NCBI GenBank assembly: GCA_020912385.1
Contig: CP087217.1
Span: forward strand, 248,001 to 312,000
Source: Neofusicoccum parvum
Taxonomy: Eukaryota > Ascomycota > Dothideomycetes > Botryosphaeriales > Botryosphaeriaceae
Length of the DNA stretch: 64,000 nucleotides
Direction: 5' to 3'
Part shown: one piece after another, positions 30,248 to 41,712 of the stretch
Layout of the letters: each line of letters opens with the position of its first letter
Numbering within the stretch: position 1 is the stretch's first letter
Made by a program: the position numbers and the translations under genes
Notes under the pieces: generated by a model
The model's database searches: none
Told to the model about the DNA's origin: nothing
Seen by the model: the letters and a program-made list of their open reading frames with translations, nothing else

Positions 30248-31012
30248 GGCGGAAGTGGTAGAAGGTTCGGGAGAACCGGAGGCGAGGGTGAGGAGATGTA
30301 AGAGACGGAGTAGCCGCGGCTGGTGTCAGGGTGGATTCCCGGGGCAGGCGACGCAAAAGCAATATACGCAACAGAGGTGCGAAAGTGGGAAAGAGCTCTG
30401 GTGGGTGCCAAAGTCTGGTCAGCACGGTACCGAGACGGCGGGCGCGTGCAGCGGGGTCTAGGGCGACAGTGAGGCCCAACAAATCACCCGTGCTCGCGGG
30501 AGCGTGGAGAATGCAGCAGTGAGGAAGATCAGGCGGCGGCGGGCAGGAATCTGAAGGCGAGGCTGGTGCAGCGCGCAGATGGGAAGCTGCGGCGGCGGGT
30601 TGACTCACTTGCAGGTGGGATGGCGGGGAAAAAGCAGAACCTGAATTGTCGAGGCAGCCGCAGCTCTGAGCGGGCGCCAATGTGAGCGATAGATATACTG
30701 CTTGGTGAACAGGGCTGTGGAGCGGTTCGACGTGGTCTGCAGCCTGTGGGATGAGAGACAGACGGTCTCACATCCAATGACGATGGAAGCTCCCGGGGAT
30801 CACGTGCTCGGAATGCGGCTCGAGCGCGCCATCGTCGGCCGGCGCGCCAGCTCCAACAGCTCCGACGGGCCATTACAACACCCATCACCCTCGCCATCCA
30901 CGCCGCCTCAACACCTCCCGCCATCCGCTCCCCGACGAGCCCGCACCCGCGTCGTCCACACCGCTCACCTCTGTCACTTCGCTACACGCTCTGCGCCTGA
31001 GCAGCCGCTTCC
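30248..31012. promoter_or_regulatory. Bidirectional promoter shared by UBC1 and RPT2
   Basis: The 765 bp between the two ATGs is the only upstream region available to both genes. It is GC-rich and has no clear TATA box. Two sequences resemble the yeast proteasome-associated element GGTGGCAAA: GGTGCCAAA at 30404-30412 (one mismatch) and GGTGCGAAA at 30376-30384 (two mismatches). I treat these as suggestive only. Confidence 0.55.
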
Positions 31013-32656
31013 ATGGTGAGTCGCCGCTGTGGCCAGCAGAGCTCCAGCACGACATGCTGACGTCTATCTAGGGTGCGAATCAATCTCAAATGGGCGGTGG
31101 CCCGCCCGGCGGCGACAAGGACAAGAAGGGTGACAAGGTATGCTCCGCTGCCCTCCGCACCGTCATGTCGGCGCCATCGACTCCGGACCCAAACACTGAC
31201 AGCGCTGCGTCATGTAGAAGGATAAGCCCAAGTACGAGCCCCCGCCGCAACCCACCACGCGTCTCGGCCGCAAGAAGAAGAAGAACGCCGGCCCGAACGC
31301 CGCCTCCAAGCTCCCGACCGTCTACCCTACCGCCCGCTGCAAGCTTAGGTACCTTCGCATGCAGCGCATCCACGACCACCTGTTGCTTGAGGAAGAATAC
31401 GTCGAGAACCAGGAACAGATCCGGAAGGCCAAGGCTCAGAGCCAAGCCACTCCTACGCCGGCCAGTGGCGATGCCGATGCGCTTGACAGGAATGCGGATG
31501 AGAGGAGTCGAGTGGACGACATGAGAGGCAGCCCCATGGGTGTTGGCAACCTGGAAGAGCTTATCGACGACGACCACGCCATCGTGTCCTCCGCCACCGG
31601 TCCTGAATACTACGTCTCGATCATGAGCTTCGTCGACAAGGATCTGCTCGAGCCCGGCGCATCCATTCTGCTACATCACAAGTCCGTCTCCGTTGTGGGT
31701 GTTCTGACGGACGACACCGATCCCTCCGTTTCAGTGATGAAGCTGGACAAGGCGCCCACCGAGTCGTACGCGGATATTGGTGGTTTGGAGTCTCAGATTC
31801 AAGAGGTTCGGGAGGCAGTCGAACTGCCGCTGTTGCATCCGGAGTTGTACGAGGAGATGGGTATCAAGCCGCCGAAGGGTGTCATTCTCTACGGTTCGCC
31901 CGGTACGGGTAAGACGTTGCTGGCAAAGGCTGTTGCCAACTCGACGAGCGCAACATTCTTGCGTATTGTCGGCTCCGAGCTTATCCAGAAGTACCTTGGA
32001 GATGGCCCCAGGCTAGTTCGCCAGCTCTTCCAGGTAAGATGTTTTGTAGCAGAGAGATTTGGATTCTACAGGTTCACTAATACTATTTCCCAGGTCGCCG
32101 CCGAAAATGCCCCCTCCATCGTTTTCATCGACGAGATTGACGCCATCGGTACGAAGCGTTACGAGTCTACATCGGGTGGCGAGCGTGAAATTCAACGTAC
32201 TATGCTTGAGCTGTTGAACCAGCTCGATGGTTTTGATGACCGTGGTGATGTCAAGGTCGTCATGGCGACCAACAAGATCGACACTCTTGACCCTGCCCTC
32301 ATCCGTCCTGGTCGTATTGACCGCAAGATTCTCTTCGAGAACCCCGACCGTAAGCCTGGCTTGGCCCATGCATTCTTAAGGTGTATTGCTAACATTACTC
32401 TACAGAGAACACCAAGAAGAAGATCTTCACTCTCCACACCTCCAAGATGTCCCTCAACGAGGATGTCGACCTCGACGAGTTCATCAACCAGAAGGACGAT
32501 CTCTCCGGAGCCGACATCAAGGCAATCTGCTCAGAGGCAGGTCTCATGGCTCTGCGCGAGCGCCGTATGCGCGTCCAGATGGCCGACTTCCGCACCGCAA
32601 GAGAACGTGTACTCAAGACCAAGAACGAGGGCGAACCCGAGGGTCTCTACCTCTAA
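31013..32656 (+). CDS. RPT2: 26S proteasome regulatory particle AAA-ATPase Rpt2
   Basis: Exons 31013-31015, 31072-31137, 31218-32033, 32094-32349 and 32406-32656 give 463 aa; introns are 56, 80, 60 and 56 nt. The first coding exon is only the ATG, so the second codon, Gly2, is supplied by exon 2 (MGANQSQ). Rpt2 is N-myristoylated at this Gly in other species. Walker A GSPGTGKT is at residues 249-256, followed by Walker B ([11 protein letters not shown]) and the arginine-finger region ([11 protein letters not shown]). The C-terminus LYL is the HbYX motif that docks into the 20S alpha ring and opens the gate. Family role: base subunit of the 19S cap, unfolding ubiquitylated substrates. Shares its promoter region with UBC1. 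Confidence 0.95.
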
Positions 32657-34703
32657 GCCACGCTTTCCTGCAATATGTACTGCGGAGGTTCAAGTGCGAG
32701 GAGTACGGATGGCGGATTTGGGTATGACGGTTTCAACGGCATGGCATGCTTAGACGTACGCACGGGATCTGCTAGATGTATTAATAGGAGCGTACTTAAC
32801 GAATTCGGCTTCTACAAACTTTGCCGTTGATGCCTCCGCATTCATTGATCTTACTGTTCTCTCATGTGACTCCTCTACCAGACTAATACTTATTTTGAGA
32901 GCCCTTGAGGATCAACAAGTATTCGGATTCTTGATGGCCGGCTCAGCATTGCCTCGGTCATAGCAATACAATGGTGTTCAGCAGCATGCTCTGTTGCACC
33001 TTAACTGTCATCCTCATATCGCACTACCTTTCCCATTTATGCCAACGGCCACATCTTTTCCAGGTGCTCCATTACGCACTGGACCCCATCCGGACCCTGT
33101 GACCGCCAAGAAAAGAAGCAAATAAAACACACCTCTCATGCTTCGTGCTCCCTCGTCTCCACAGCCACCTCGCTCATTGCAGAGCCTCATTATCTTCCCA
33201 ACAACTCATTTCTACTTGAACCGGTATACCTCGTCTCTATTCTCTTACTCGTCCGGCGACCACAGTCATACAACTGTGCCAGTACCACTCCGTTTCTGAT
33301 CTGGCCAGCAGGTGTGTACCGTAGATGCTGATGATGTAGAGCTTTGAGGTTTGGTGGTAATGGTTTTTGTGTGTTCTCTGTTGCGGATCCGCTGCACGCA
33401 TCTGCGGTGACGTCGTTCAGCAGTGAAATTGGACGATGCTGATAATGAATGTAGTCCGCTGAGGGAGGCAGGTCGTGAGGGCTCGGAGCGAAGACGGGCC
33501 AGTTGAGTGGTCCTGCGTTGATAACGTGGAGTCCAGATTATCCATATTCTTTCTGACCTTAAACGTGGTGGCCGGAAGCTTGGAAAGCGGTTTCTGAGTC
33601 TCGACGCTGTTTTTGTAGTCTCTTGGAGAGGCCCAAGCGATGGGTCAGATGCACTGTTGCTGCAGCAAACAAAGTGACCAAGCCGCTTTCAGTCTGAGAG
33701 CAGAGCGGAACGAATTTGGAAATCCACAGCAAGTATTCGAGGAAAGGCCATCCGAGGTGTAAATAAGCGGTTGGCGGAAGGCGGAGGAGCGTGTGGGGCG
33801 CCGATCACCCGCCAGATGCCTGCAGGATGCTCACTTTTGACCGTTAGCATGCATGACGTTACGAAAGCTCTAAGCCAGGGTCCCATTCCCATTTGCGGTG
33901 CCTGGCAATTGGCCTGCGGAAGGACTTGAGGTCAGTAGTTTGACCGTTCAGGTACGTCGCCGCGTTGTTTCCTCCTCGTCGTTTCGACGAGTCAGCGAAC
34001 TCATGTGAGACCTTGAGGAAGACGAAGGTCAATTATCTGTACTTTTTCGATGTGACTCTGCAAACCCCTGCGGACCCATCTTCTGCCGTAGGAAGGTGGC
34101 AAGGTCTCAATTGGATATTGAAATAAATTTGAGTAGGGTGGAACTTGGAACGTGGTGATCTGCGGCAGTACGAAGACCTGATGATCTTCGGCGCTCTTGA
34201 CTTGTCCTAGTTTCTATCAATAGAGACAAGAGATGGTCTGCGATGCTCCGCTCAGTCAGCGGCACAATGTAGCGGCCATCAGCGGGAGCGGCAAATAGGT
34301 GAAGCATCATTTCCGATTGGTTCGGTGGTTGCGGCAATGGGCAATCGGAGTTCGGCTATCGCTTATCGGCAATGCCCGCTTGCCGCTGACATCAGGAATG
34401 CAGTCGTTGGAGATGGTTCAGTATTTGTATAAAGAAGAGGAGCAGGTTGGTTCTGCGAGACATGGGCGATTGCTGGACATGGACACGGCTCTGAGCCGAC
34501 TCCTGCAGAGCACATGGCGGTGGTGGAAGAGCGGAGGAAGAGCAGAGGCGTGCCTGGTCGAGGCCGGAGCCTGACACCGCGCTTTAATAATGAGGATTCT
34601 GCTGCGGACGCGCCGGGAACCCGGGCGGCTCCTTTCCTTTTAAACTTGTCGTCTGTTTCCATCGTCCTTCATTTCCTGCGCCGCTTGGCTGGCATCCTCG
34701 TAC
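32657..34703. other. Long intergenic region upstream of the transcription-factor gene
   Basis: Two kb with RPT2 3' sequence on the left and the promoter of the gene at 34704 on the right. A TATAAA lies at 34428-34433. A C/T-rich stretch at about 33120-33300 resembles a leader, but I could not attach a convincing coding exon to it. No repeat or RNA gene seen. Confidence 0.5.
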
Positions 34704-37021
34704 ATGATTCACTCGACGGCTATGAACGATCCTCCGCTCGCCGCCCTCGGACCCACCAGCCAGTACTCGCGTCAGGTCGGCTTTCTCGCATCAGTGATCC
34801 CAGAGAGGATCTGCCCACTAACCGTGTCAACAGAGGGCGGCAACCGTGTGCACAACCTGCCATTCGCGGAAAGTCAAATGCGACGCGCTCTACAAATACC
34901 CCTGCACACGGTGCACTGAGCGAAATCTTCGCTGCACTCTGCGCGTCTCACAGCGCAACAAGACAGACGCGTATGCCTGAAAGTGCGCTGCTCTCAAGTC
35001 TCAGTGCTGACCAGTCGTGCGCTCGCAGCTGCCGGCGTGTCAGATGCCGCAAGCCTCTCGAGAGACGGCCGCGAGAGTCGCGCTCGCCGAACGATGCTGG
35101 AAGTAGTTCAGCATCCTCAACCACCACGCCTCCCGGCAACTCGTATGCCACCAATGCATCCGCCATCGCAAGCATCGCCAAAGTCATGGGCCGTTTCTCC
35201 ACCGAGGACTCCGAGTCTCTCGACTCTAGGGATGGCGTAATCCTCCACACCGAGGAGAGCGCCGCCTTGAGCCACGTGCTGAAGACCGCCCACAACGGCC
35301 CCGAAAACGCATACCGAGACTATCATCTCCAGCTCGGACGGCCTCTTACCTTGCCGACAGCCGACCGTTACCGAGAGGCCCTTTCAAACTGTGACTCCAC
35401 CACGAGAGATTTCCTCGTCGCCAAGGGTGTGTTCGACGTGCCAGATGCCGCTTTGACCAACACCCTCGTGCAGCTGTACTTCGACCACATTGACCCCCAC
35501 ATCCCGGTCATACACAAGGCCAACTTTCTCGAGAAGTACAGAAATGGCACGGCTCCTCCTCTTCTGTTGAACAGCGTCCTCTTTCTCGGCTCCCACTACG
35601 CGGACGAACAAGTCATCTCTGCCTCTCGCTGGCCATCCGGCGCGGACATGGCCCAGACCTTCTTTGATCGCGCGCGACTGATTGCTGATTTTGAGTTGGA
35701 GCAGGATCAGATAACGCTGATCCAGAGCTTCGTTCTGCTCGCTCAGAGGTGGCAGAATTGTACCCAGGAAAGGAACCCGAGGTACTGGATGAGCCGTGCA
35801 ATCAACGTTGGGATGGCAATGGGTCTCTTCAGGAGGTGAGTTCTGTTCCACCAGTTCCAGTCCTTGTACTAAGAGGATCTCAAAGGGTGCGGACAATCAA
35901 GCTTCCAAAAGCAAGGCAAAAGCTTTGGACAAGGATTGCATGGGTCGTTCTGGTATGTCTCTCTACAATCTCCTTTCAATCTCAACTGTGTCATCGGACG
36001 AAGGCTGATTCGATCTCCAGGTCAATGACAGGATCACTGCTTCAACAGTGCACGCCCCTGGCATCGTTGAAGGCGATTGGCTAGATGGCCCAACCTTCCT
36101 CGAGGAAGCCGATTTCGACGAAAGCCCTGGAGGCGCCGACAGCACGCATCCTCCCTCCCGCCCACCCAACGTCATCAAGTACTCCATCGGCCTCATCTTC
36201 CTCGCCCGTCTCCGTACGCCTCCCACCCCACCCCGTCCCACCTCACTTCTTCTAACCACCCCCACACAGTCCGCGAGATCCTCCACGGCCTCTACTCCGA
36301 GCGCAGCCCGCCCCTCAGCCCACAATCCCTCGCCGCCATCGAATCGCAACTCTCCGCCTTCCACGCCACCCACATCGACCCCTACACCAGCCACCCCCAC
36401 CCGTCCAACCTCCCCAAATCCCAACTCATCCTCCCGCCCCTCCTCCGCTTCTGCCACCTCGGCGTCTCCCTCATCTACCACCGCGCCCTCCTCGACAAAC
36501 ACGCCCCCTCCGCCCCCTCCCGCCCCCGCCACCGCGCCGCCCTGTCGCGCGCCGCCTACGACATGTGGGACACGCTGAACCACCTGCGCGCGCACGGCCT
36601 GGTGGCCGCGTGCCCGATCTACGTCGTCACCGGCCTCTTCCACGCGATGGCCGTGCTGCTGGCGCAGCACCGCGACTCCCTCGCTCCCGGCGCCGCGCCG
36701 CAGCCGTACGACAGCCTGGTCTGCCTGCGCCCGCTGCTGGACGACCTGGCCGTGCTGGAGCGCACGTGGCCCGTCGCCGGATGGGTGCGCAACGTCTTCC
36801 AGGAGGCGCTGGCGCGGCTGGGGCAGAGGGCGGTGGGGGCGGAGCGGGTGCAGGTCGATGGGGTGGCGGAGGGGTGGTTGGGTAGGGGTGCGGGCGAGGT
36901 GGAGGGTGAGGTGCAGGTGTTTGAGGAGGCGTGGGGCGTGGATGCGGCGGCGTTCACGTGGTTTCAGAGCCCGCGGTTTGAGCTGTTTGATCCGTTGTTT
37001 GATTGGGATTTCGAGCAGTGA
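34704..37021 (+). CDS. Zn(2)-Cys(6) transcription factor with fungal-specific TF domain, six exons
   Basis: Exons 34704-34775, 34834-34970, 35029-35835, 35886-35952, 36021-36213 and 36270-37021 give 675 aa; introns are 50-68 nt and all phases agree. The zinc cluster is in exon 2: C30, C33, C40, C48, C51 and C58 (VCTTCHSRKVKCDALYKYPC). A long linker is followed by the fungal_trans middle region (LYFDHIDPHIPVIHKANFLE, then RYWMSRAINVGMAMGLFRR). The joins after exons 3 and 4 restore the usual ...KLPKARQKLWTRIAWVVLVNDR... order. The ATG at 34722 is an in-frame alternative. The first donor (GTCGGC) is weak, so exon 1 is the least certain part. The acceptor of exon 3 could also lie 15 nt downstream. 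Regulated pathway unknown. Confidence 0.82.
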
Positions 37022-38212
37022 GCTGGGTGTGGGTTGGGATGTTGGGCGGGTTCTGAGTTCTTCGCGTTGAGTTTGGGAGTGGAAATCTTTATTAATGGGC
37101 GGTCTTCAAATTTGCTACACGCGATTTTCACTGACCCTTTTAGACGGATACCGAAGCCTGGCGGCGGCTGGTGTGTAAGCCCGAACTCTGCTCAGACGCA
37201 GAAAGTGCTTTAAATTGAACAACAAAGCCACTCAATTAAGTTCTCTCATGGTTACCTTACGTATCTCTACTTCCATGTTATTAGAAAGACATCTGTGTAG
37301 CGTTGTTTCCTTTGCGTCATACTGGGACGCTTATTTCAATGCGCATGGACGACTATCTGTTCAGTGGAGCTGTTGTCCTTAATATTTATATGGTAGGTGG
37401 TTGGGTAGAAATCAAAGATCAATTTGGATGAAGTTGCTCTTTCATTTCGGAACCGCCAATATGACTACCTCCAATGGGTACATAGAAGGACTTGTCCATG
37501 CTGTGATGGCTGGCATACGACAGTATGACGATATGCCAAGCAGTGATGACGCCAGGGGCACGGTCCTGACTTCATAAACTTGTATACGAGTCCGTTGGGC
37601 CTAGATTAGCCTGCCCGCGACACGTCTTGTCATTACCATCTTCGTCGTTGCACTCACAGTGGTACAAAATTACAAGCAAAAAAGGCAGTTAACCTCGGAA
37701 GCTTTGGGCGTTGCGCTCCTCTTTCACGGGTTTCAGACGGAGACCAGATACGGGTTCAGCATTACGGCTGATAGAAATGATGGTCGAGACATCTGAGCAC
37801 CTGCAAGTGCGGTTACGGTATGAGGAAGGAGGTTGGACTTTTGTCGAGTGGAGGTGATTTCAATTCTCCAACAGAGATCTGTAGATTCTATAAGTCAAAG
37901 CTTGTCGAGTTGACTAGCGCTATTCCACCATATCTCCACGTACTCATACACCACTCACTCCATTCTTAAGCGTATAGCTAACGTTATCTTTTTTTTTTTC
38001 TCATATCCAAGCTTCAGTAGTTCCTTTCCTAGCTCGTTCGACACGCAAGATCTCTTACAGTTCGAGAAGTACCATGTTGGCCAAAGGAGGTCTTCCTTGA
38101 TCTTCACACATGTAATGTGGCGCAAACCACGTCGTGTGCGGATTCCACACACTACTAGAGTTGACCTCTCCGCAAGTCTCTTTTGAGGGCATCAGTTGTT
38201 TCATCAAAACAT
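37022..38212. other. Convergent intergenic region, AT-rich
   Basis: The region lies between the 3' ends of the transcription factor and the lectin-like gene. It is AT-richer, with a T-tract at about 37987-38000. No gene, repeat or RNA element is supportable. Confidence 0.5.
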
Positions 38213-39670
38213 TCAACTGCCCGTGCCATTCACAATACCCACACGCTCAAACGTCGGTATCGCGCCTTCAACAAGGTTCCACTCAACGATCTGCGGGCCG
38301 CCTTCGAGAGCGAATACGTGTCCAGTCTGCGTTGCGGCGATGGGTGAGAGTGGCAACACGTCCTCCATACCAGCGACGGAGTCGACATGGTACCAAGCTG
38401 TCCCGTTGAAATACGCCATCCCCACCCCCGAGTCCTTTCCAGTGATCAGAACCTGCTTGTCGAGCGAGTCTCCTCTGATCTGTGACATTGCAGCAAGCTT
38501 TGCTCCGGAGTCTACCGGCACGTCTCCCCGGCCTGTGAAAGATTCAGAGGTTATAACACGCACGGCGCCAACCCGTGATCCAGGGGGGAAACAGCCTCAG
38601 AAAGAGCCAAGCAACAAGAGAAACTCACCCGTAGTCATATTCGTCCCATTCCACGCCGAATCCGCCGCCCCATACAACTCCACCAGCCTCCCCTCCGCCA
38701 CCAAAAACAACGCCACCCTCGCCCTCCCCGCCCCACCCACCACCGGCACCGGCGCCACCGCCATCGCCGTCCCCCGCTCCGCCACGACGCCCCGCGGCAG
38801 GAAGCGCCCGCTCACCCCGTTCCCGAACGGGTAGTACAGCAGCAGCTCGCCGGCGGGGCCCGCGGCCTGGTAGCCGGTGAAGTCGCTGCGGTCGCAGCCG
38901 GGGCACTGCACCGCGTGCTCGACGAGCTGGGAGCCGTCCGCGGCCGTCAGGATCCCGTCGAGCACGGTGGCGGCGCGCCAGCCCGACGCCCCGCGGTCGG
39001 GCGCCCACAGCGCGCGCACGGCGGCGGTGATGCTGTCGACGAATAGGCATCGGAAGTCGCTGGTGCCGCTGCCGTCGTCCCAGCGCCAGTTGTAGGCGGC
39101 GATGGGTGTGGCGTTGCGTGGCGCGATGGCGCTGTCTGCGGGCGCGACGGGCGCGACGGTCCAGGGGGCGGATGGCGGCGCGGTGTCGGCGCGGGAGGCC
39201 ATGAGGATTTGGAGCGAGGGGGCCTGGTAGTAGAGCTGGGAGTGCGGGACGCCGTGGGCGTCGGTGTAGTTGGCGGCGGCGAGGGAGGTGGTGGGCAGGA
39301 TGCCGCGGGTGGTGTCGGCGGCGGCGGGGCTCGCTGCGCTGCGCTTGCGCGTCGCCCCGACGCCGGCTCCCACAGCAGCGCCGGTGGTGAGCAGGATGGC
39401 GGCGGCGAGCAGGCTCCAGAAGGCCTTGCGGCGCGGCGGGAGGATGCGGTTCCATGCGCGCCGCCGCCCCGCGTAAGCTGGAGGAGCGACTTCCTTCCCC
39501 GTTTGGTCAAAGGCTTCCGGGAGATCGGTGTTCGGGCGCCACACTTCGGGCGGGTCGGTGCCTGGCTTGACCTCCGGGAGATCGGTTTCGGGCTTCACTT
39601 CTGGTAGGTTTTGTCCTCGTTCGTCGACCTCGAGCGTGCTGTAGTCGACTTTTTCTAGCTGGGCCATCAT
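38213..39670 (-). CDS. Type II membrane protein with fungal fucose-lectin-like ectodomain
   Basis: Exons 39670-38629 and 38532-38213 (intron 96 nt, GTGAGT..CAG, phase 1) give 453 aa. The cytosolic N-terminus has three to four copies of a DLPEVKP(E/G)T-type unit (residues about 20-50). A basic patch is followed by one TM helix (FWSLLAAAILLTTGAAVGAG). The remaining ~330 residues look like a beta-propeller of the fungal fucose-specific lectin type: SQLYYQAPSLQILMAS, an AAYNWRWDDGSG segment, and repeated L-YY-x-G or VGMAYFNGTAWYHV blades. Expected location is the secretory pathway or plasma membrane with the propeller outside. Sugar binding is inferred; the family assignment is moderate. The ATG at 39667 is an equivalent start. 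Confidence 0.65.
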
Positions 39671-41416
39671 GAGTTTCGAGTACCGGCACCTTGGGTAGGT
39701 CTGGAAGGAAGAGGCACGGCCCTGACGGGCGGGAGGCGGGAGGGAACCGACGCCATTTTTTACCTTATTGATTAAGCCCCGGCGAGATGCGAAGCGCTTA
39801 AGTCAGCTGTAGGGACCCCGGCGTTAAAGGTTGATCTTTTAGTTTTCTATTTGGGAACGGATGCATGCCTCTATGGCAATTGCCGCGGTGTGCGTGGAAG
39901 AGGGTGGCGTGTTAATGCTGATTGGGTGGAGCAGGTGCTGAACAGGCAGGTTGTATCATGGGTGTGTATAAATGCGGGGGAAGTCAGGCCAGCGCGGCTG
40001 GCAACAGTTCGGCCCCCACCTAAAAGAAGTTACAGGTGCATGAGCGCAGGCCCCTGCTTTGACGTCACTTGCGCTACAATTGTCTTGAAGTTTATCTAAT
40101 TTTATCGACAGGCTCTGGAATTAGGAAAAATGGTGCGAGATATCTAGCAAATTATCGGAAGAGCTTCCCGATGAGACACTCCTAAGGACAACGTAGACGA
40201 AAGCCTACAAACACTTATAGATACTGTGAAAGCCACGTAGACATCCTTAAAGCTCCGGGGCTTGTACTGATCGGACATGGCTCCGTATTTAGGCTATGGA
40301 GAAGGAAACTGTACAAGTACTAGCTGCGAGCCGATAAACTTCTGTTCTGTAGTGGAAGATTCCGATGAACTTCGTTCCACCATGATAGATACATTGATAA
40401 GGGTACGATGGACGATAGTCGTCGTGCCGGGGTCCATCGCAAAGTAGTCTGGCTGGTGATAACTAAAAGATGAGACAGAGTATAATCAATATTTACGCTG
40501 AGCGCGAGGTGTTGCACAGAGCGAGAGCTTCAGCACAGAAGAGGGCCTGGGTTCTCCTGCCGAGCGGGGTTCTTATAGGTTCCCATCCACGCATATACCC
40601 TACCACTCACGCGTTCTTCTCACTCCCCACTACTTGCTGAAACATCCTCCCTTTGATACCCGTCTATGACCCAAAACGATTTCAAACGATACGGATAGAT
40701 GAAAAAATAGCAGAAGAGAGATGACCTGGTGTGCATCGCTCCGGAAATGGCCGATATTTTATGAGCTTCACTTACATGCCATTACGGCTTGACGATGATA
40801 GCTATCACGGCGCTGACAACCGACTCTTTTGTGGTTTTGAGTAGCAAGTTCATTTGATTCAATAACCCAAAAATCGCCTTGCGGTAATAGCCGCACGGAT
40901 TGGTATTAATCGTTCCATTTCAGAGGTTCCAACCTACCCCAGCAACCCTCCATCGTCCACCAAAAAGTCCGAAGACCGTCAATATGTGTCCCGATCTCCG
41001 GCCCTACCAGTACTCGCCAGGCTTCATCGGTACGCCCTAGACTGTAAACAGCCACCCCGCCGGCAACCCTTCCCTCACGCCCAAAGCCGCGGCACCATTT
41101 CGATCCTCGCGCATCCTAAAGGGAAAGGACGCACTAACGAGAGACTAGCCCCAAGGCACAGTGGGGTGATGAAGCAGGGGCTGGCGATGTCTCGGCCATC
41201 GAGGAGAAGAAAGAGAAAGGCTAGGCGGGCGTGCTGGGTGAACATGCTGATAGTAGAGCGGAGCAACGTTCGAAGGAGGGAGTGCGAGGTCCGAGAGAGT
41301 CAGTATAGCACTTATCAATGCACGAGGTGAGGTGGAGTCTCTTCCAGGGTCTGTTACAGATGAGCTTTCTGGGGGTATACAAACCCAATTAGTTAGTTGT
41401 TTTTTTAACCATCCGC
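39671..41416. other. Gene-poor stretch upstream of lectin-like gene
   Basis: The right side of the lectin-like gene, including its promoter. From about 40080 to 40900 the DNA is AT-rich without long coding frames. A frame from 40983 (MCPDLRPYQYSPGF) with a possible GTACGC donor and a CTAAC..TAG acceptor near 41143 was considered, but the continuation is not convincing. Confidence 0.45.
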
Positions 41417-41712
41417 TCATAAGGAACCAAGCATTGTGTTGATTTCGCAACCAAGTCCGATGCCGCACGTCTGCCTGGCTGTGCGGCTACCATTGCCGGC
41501 AATGCGGTTCAAGTTGTACCTGGTTTTCGAGAAGTTCGACAGGTTCTCGGAGTAGCTGGTGTTGGTAGCGTAGATGAGCTCGACGCTATCGGCACTGGAG
41601 GAGCTGATGGGACGACGCGATGCCGACGACGCTGGACTCGAATGTCGAGCGTGCGACTCAGGAGCCCAAGTACGAGCAATTTTGGGAGAGAATGTGCGGG
41701 CTTCTGCACTGC
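41417..41712 (-). CDS. Orphan 3' exon of an unrecognised Ser-rich protein
   Basis: A 98-codon frame has no ATG at its 5' end but shows the codon bias of genes in this window. It begins just after a TTTCTTACCAG acceptor at 41713 and ends at a TGA at 41417-41419. The sequence has a Ser/Arg-rich part (ESHARHSSPASSASRRPISS) and a folded-looking tail (YNLNRIAGNGSRTARQTCGI) with two Cys. The upstream exon was not found: the nearest upstream frame (TTG at 41811) is in another phase. It may be the 3' exon of a real gene or the remnant of one. Confidence 0.35.

Noticed and set aside
30376..30412. Proteasome-element-like motifs upstream of UBC1/RPT2
   Set aside because: One and two mismatches to the yeast site, with many similar matches expected in GC-rich DNA; mentioned only as a hint, not annotated as sites.
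40983..41330. Possible two-exon small protein starting MCPDLRPYQYSPGF
   Set aside because: Splice sites can be found, but the second exon is a run of Arg/Lys/Ser from biased DNA with no protein character.
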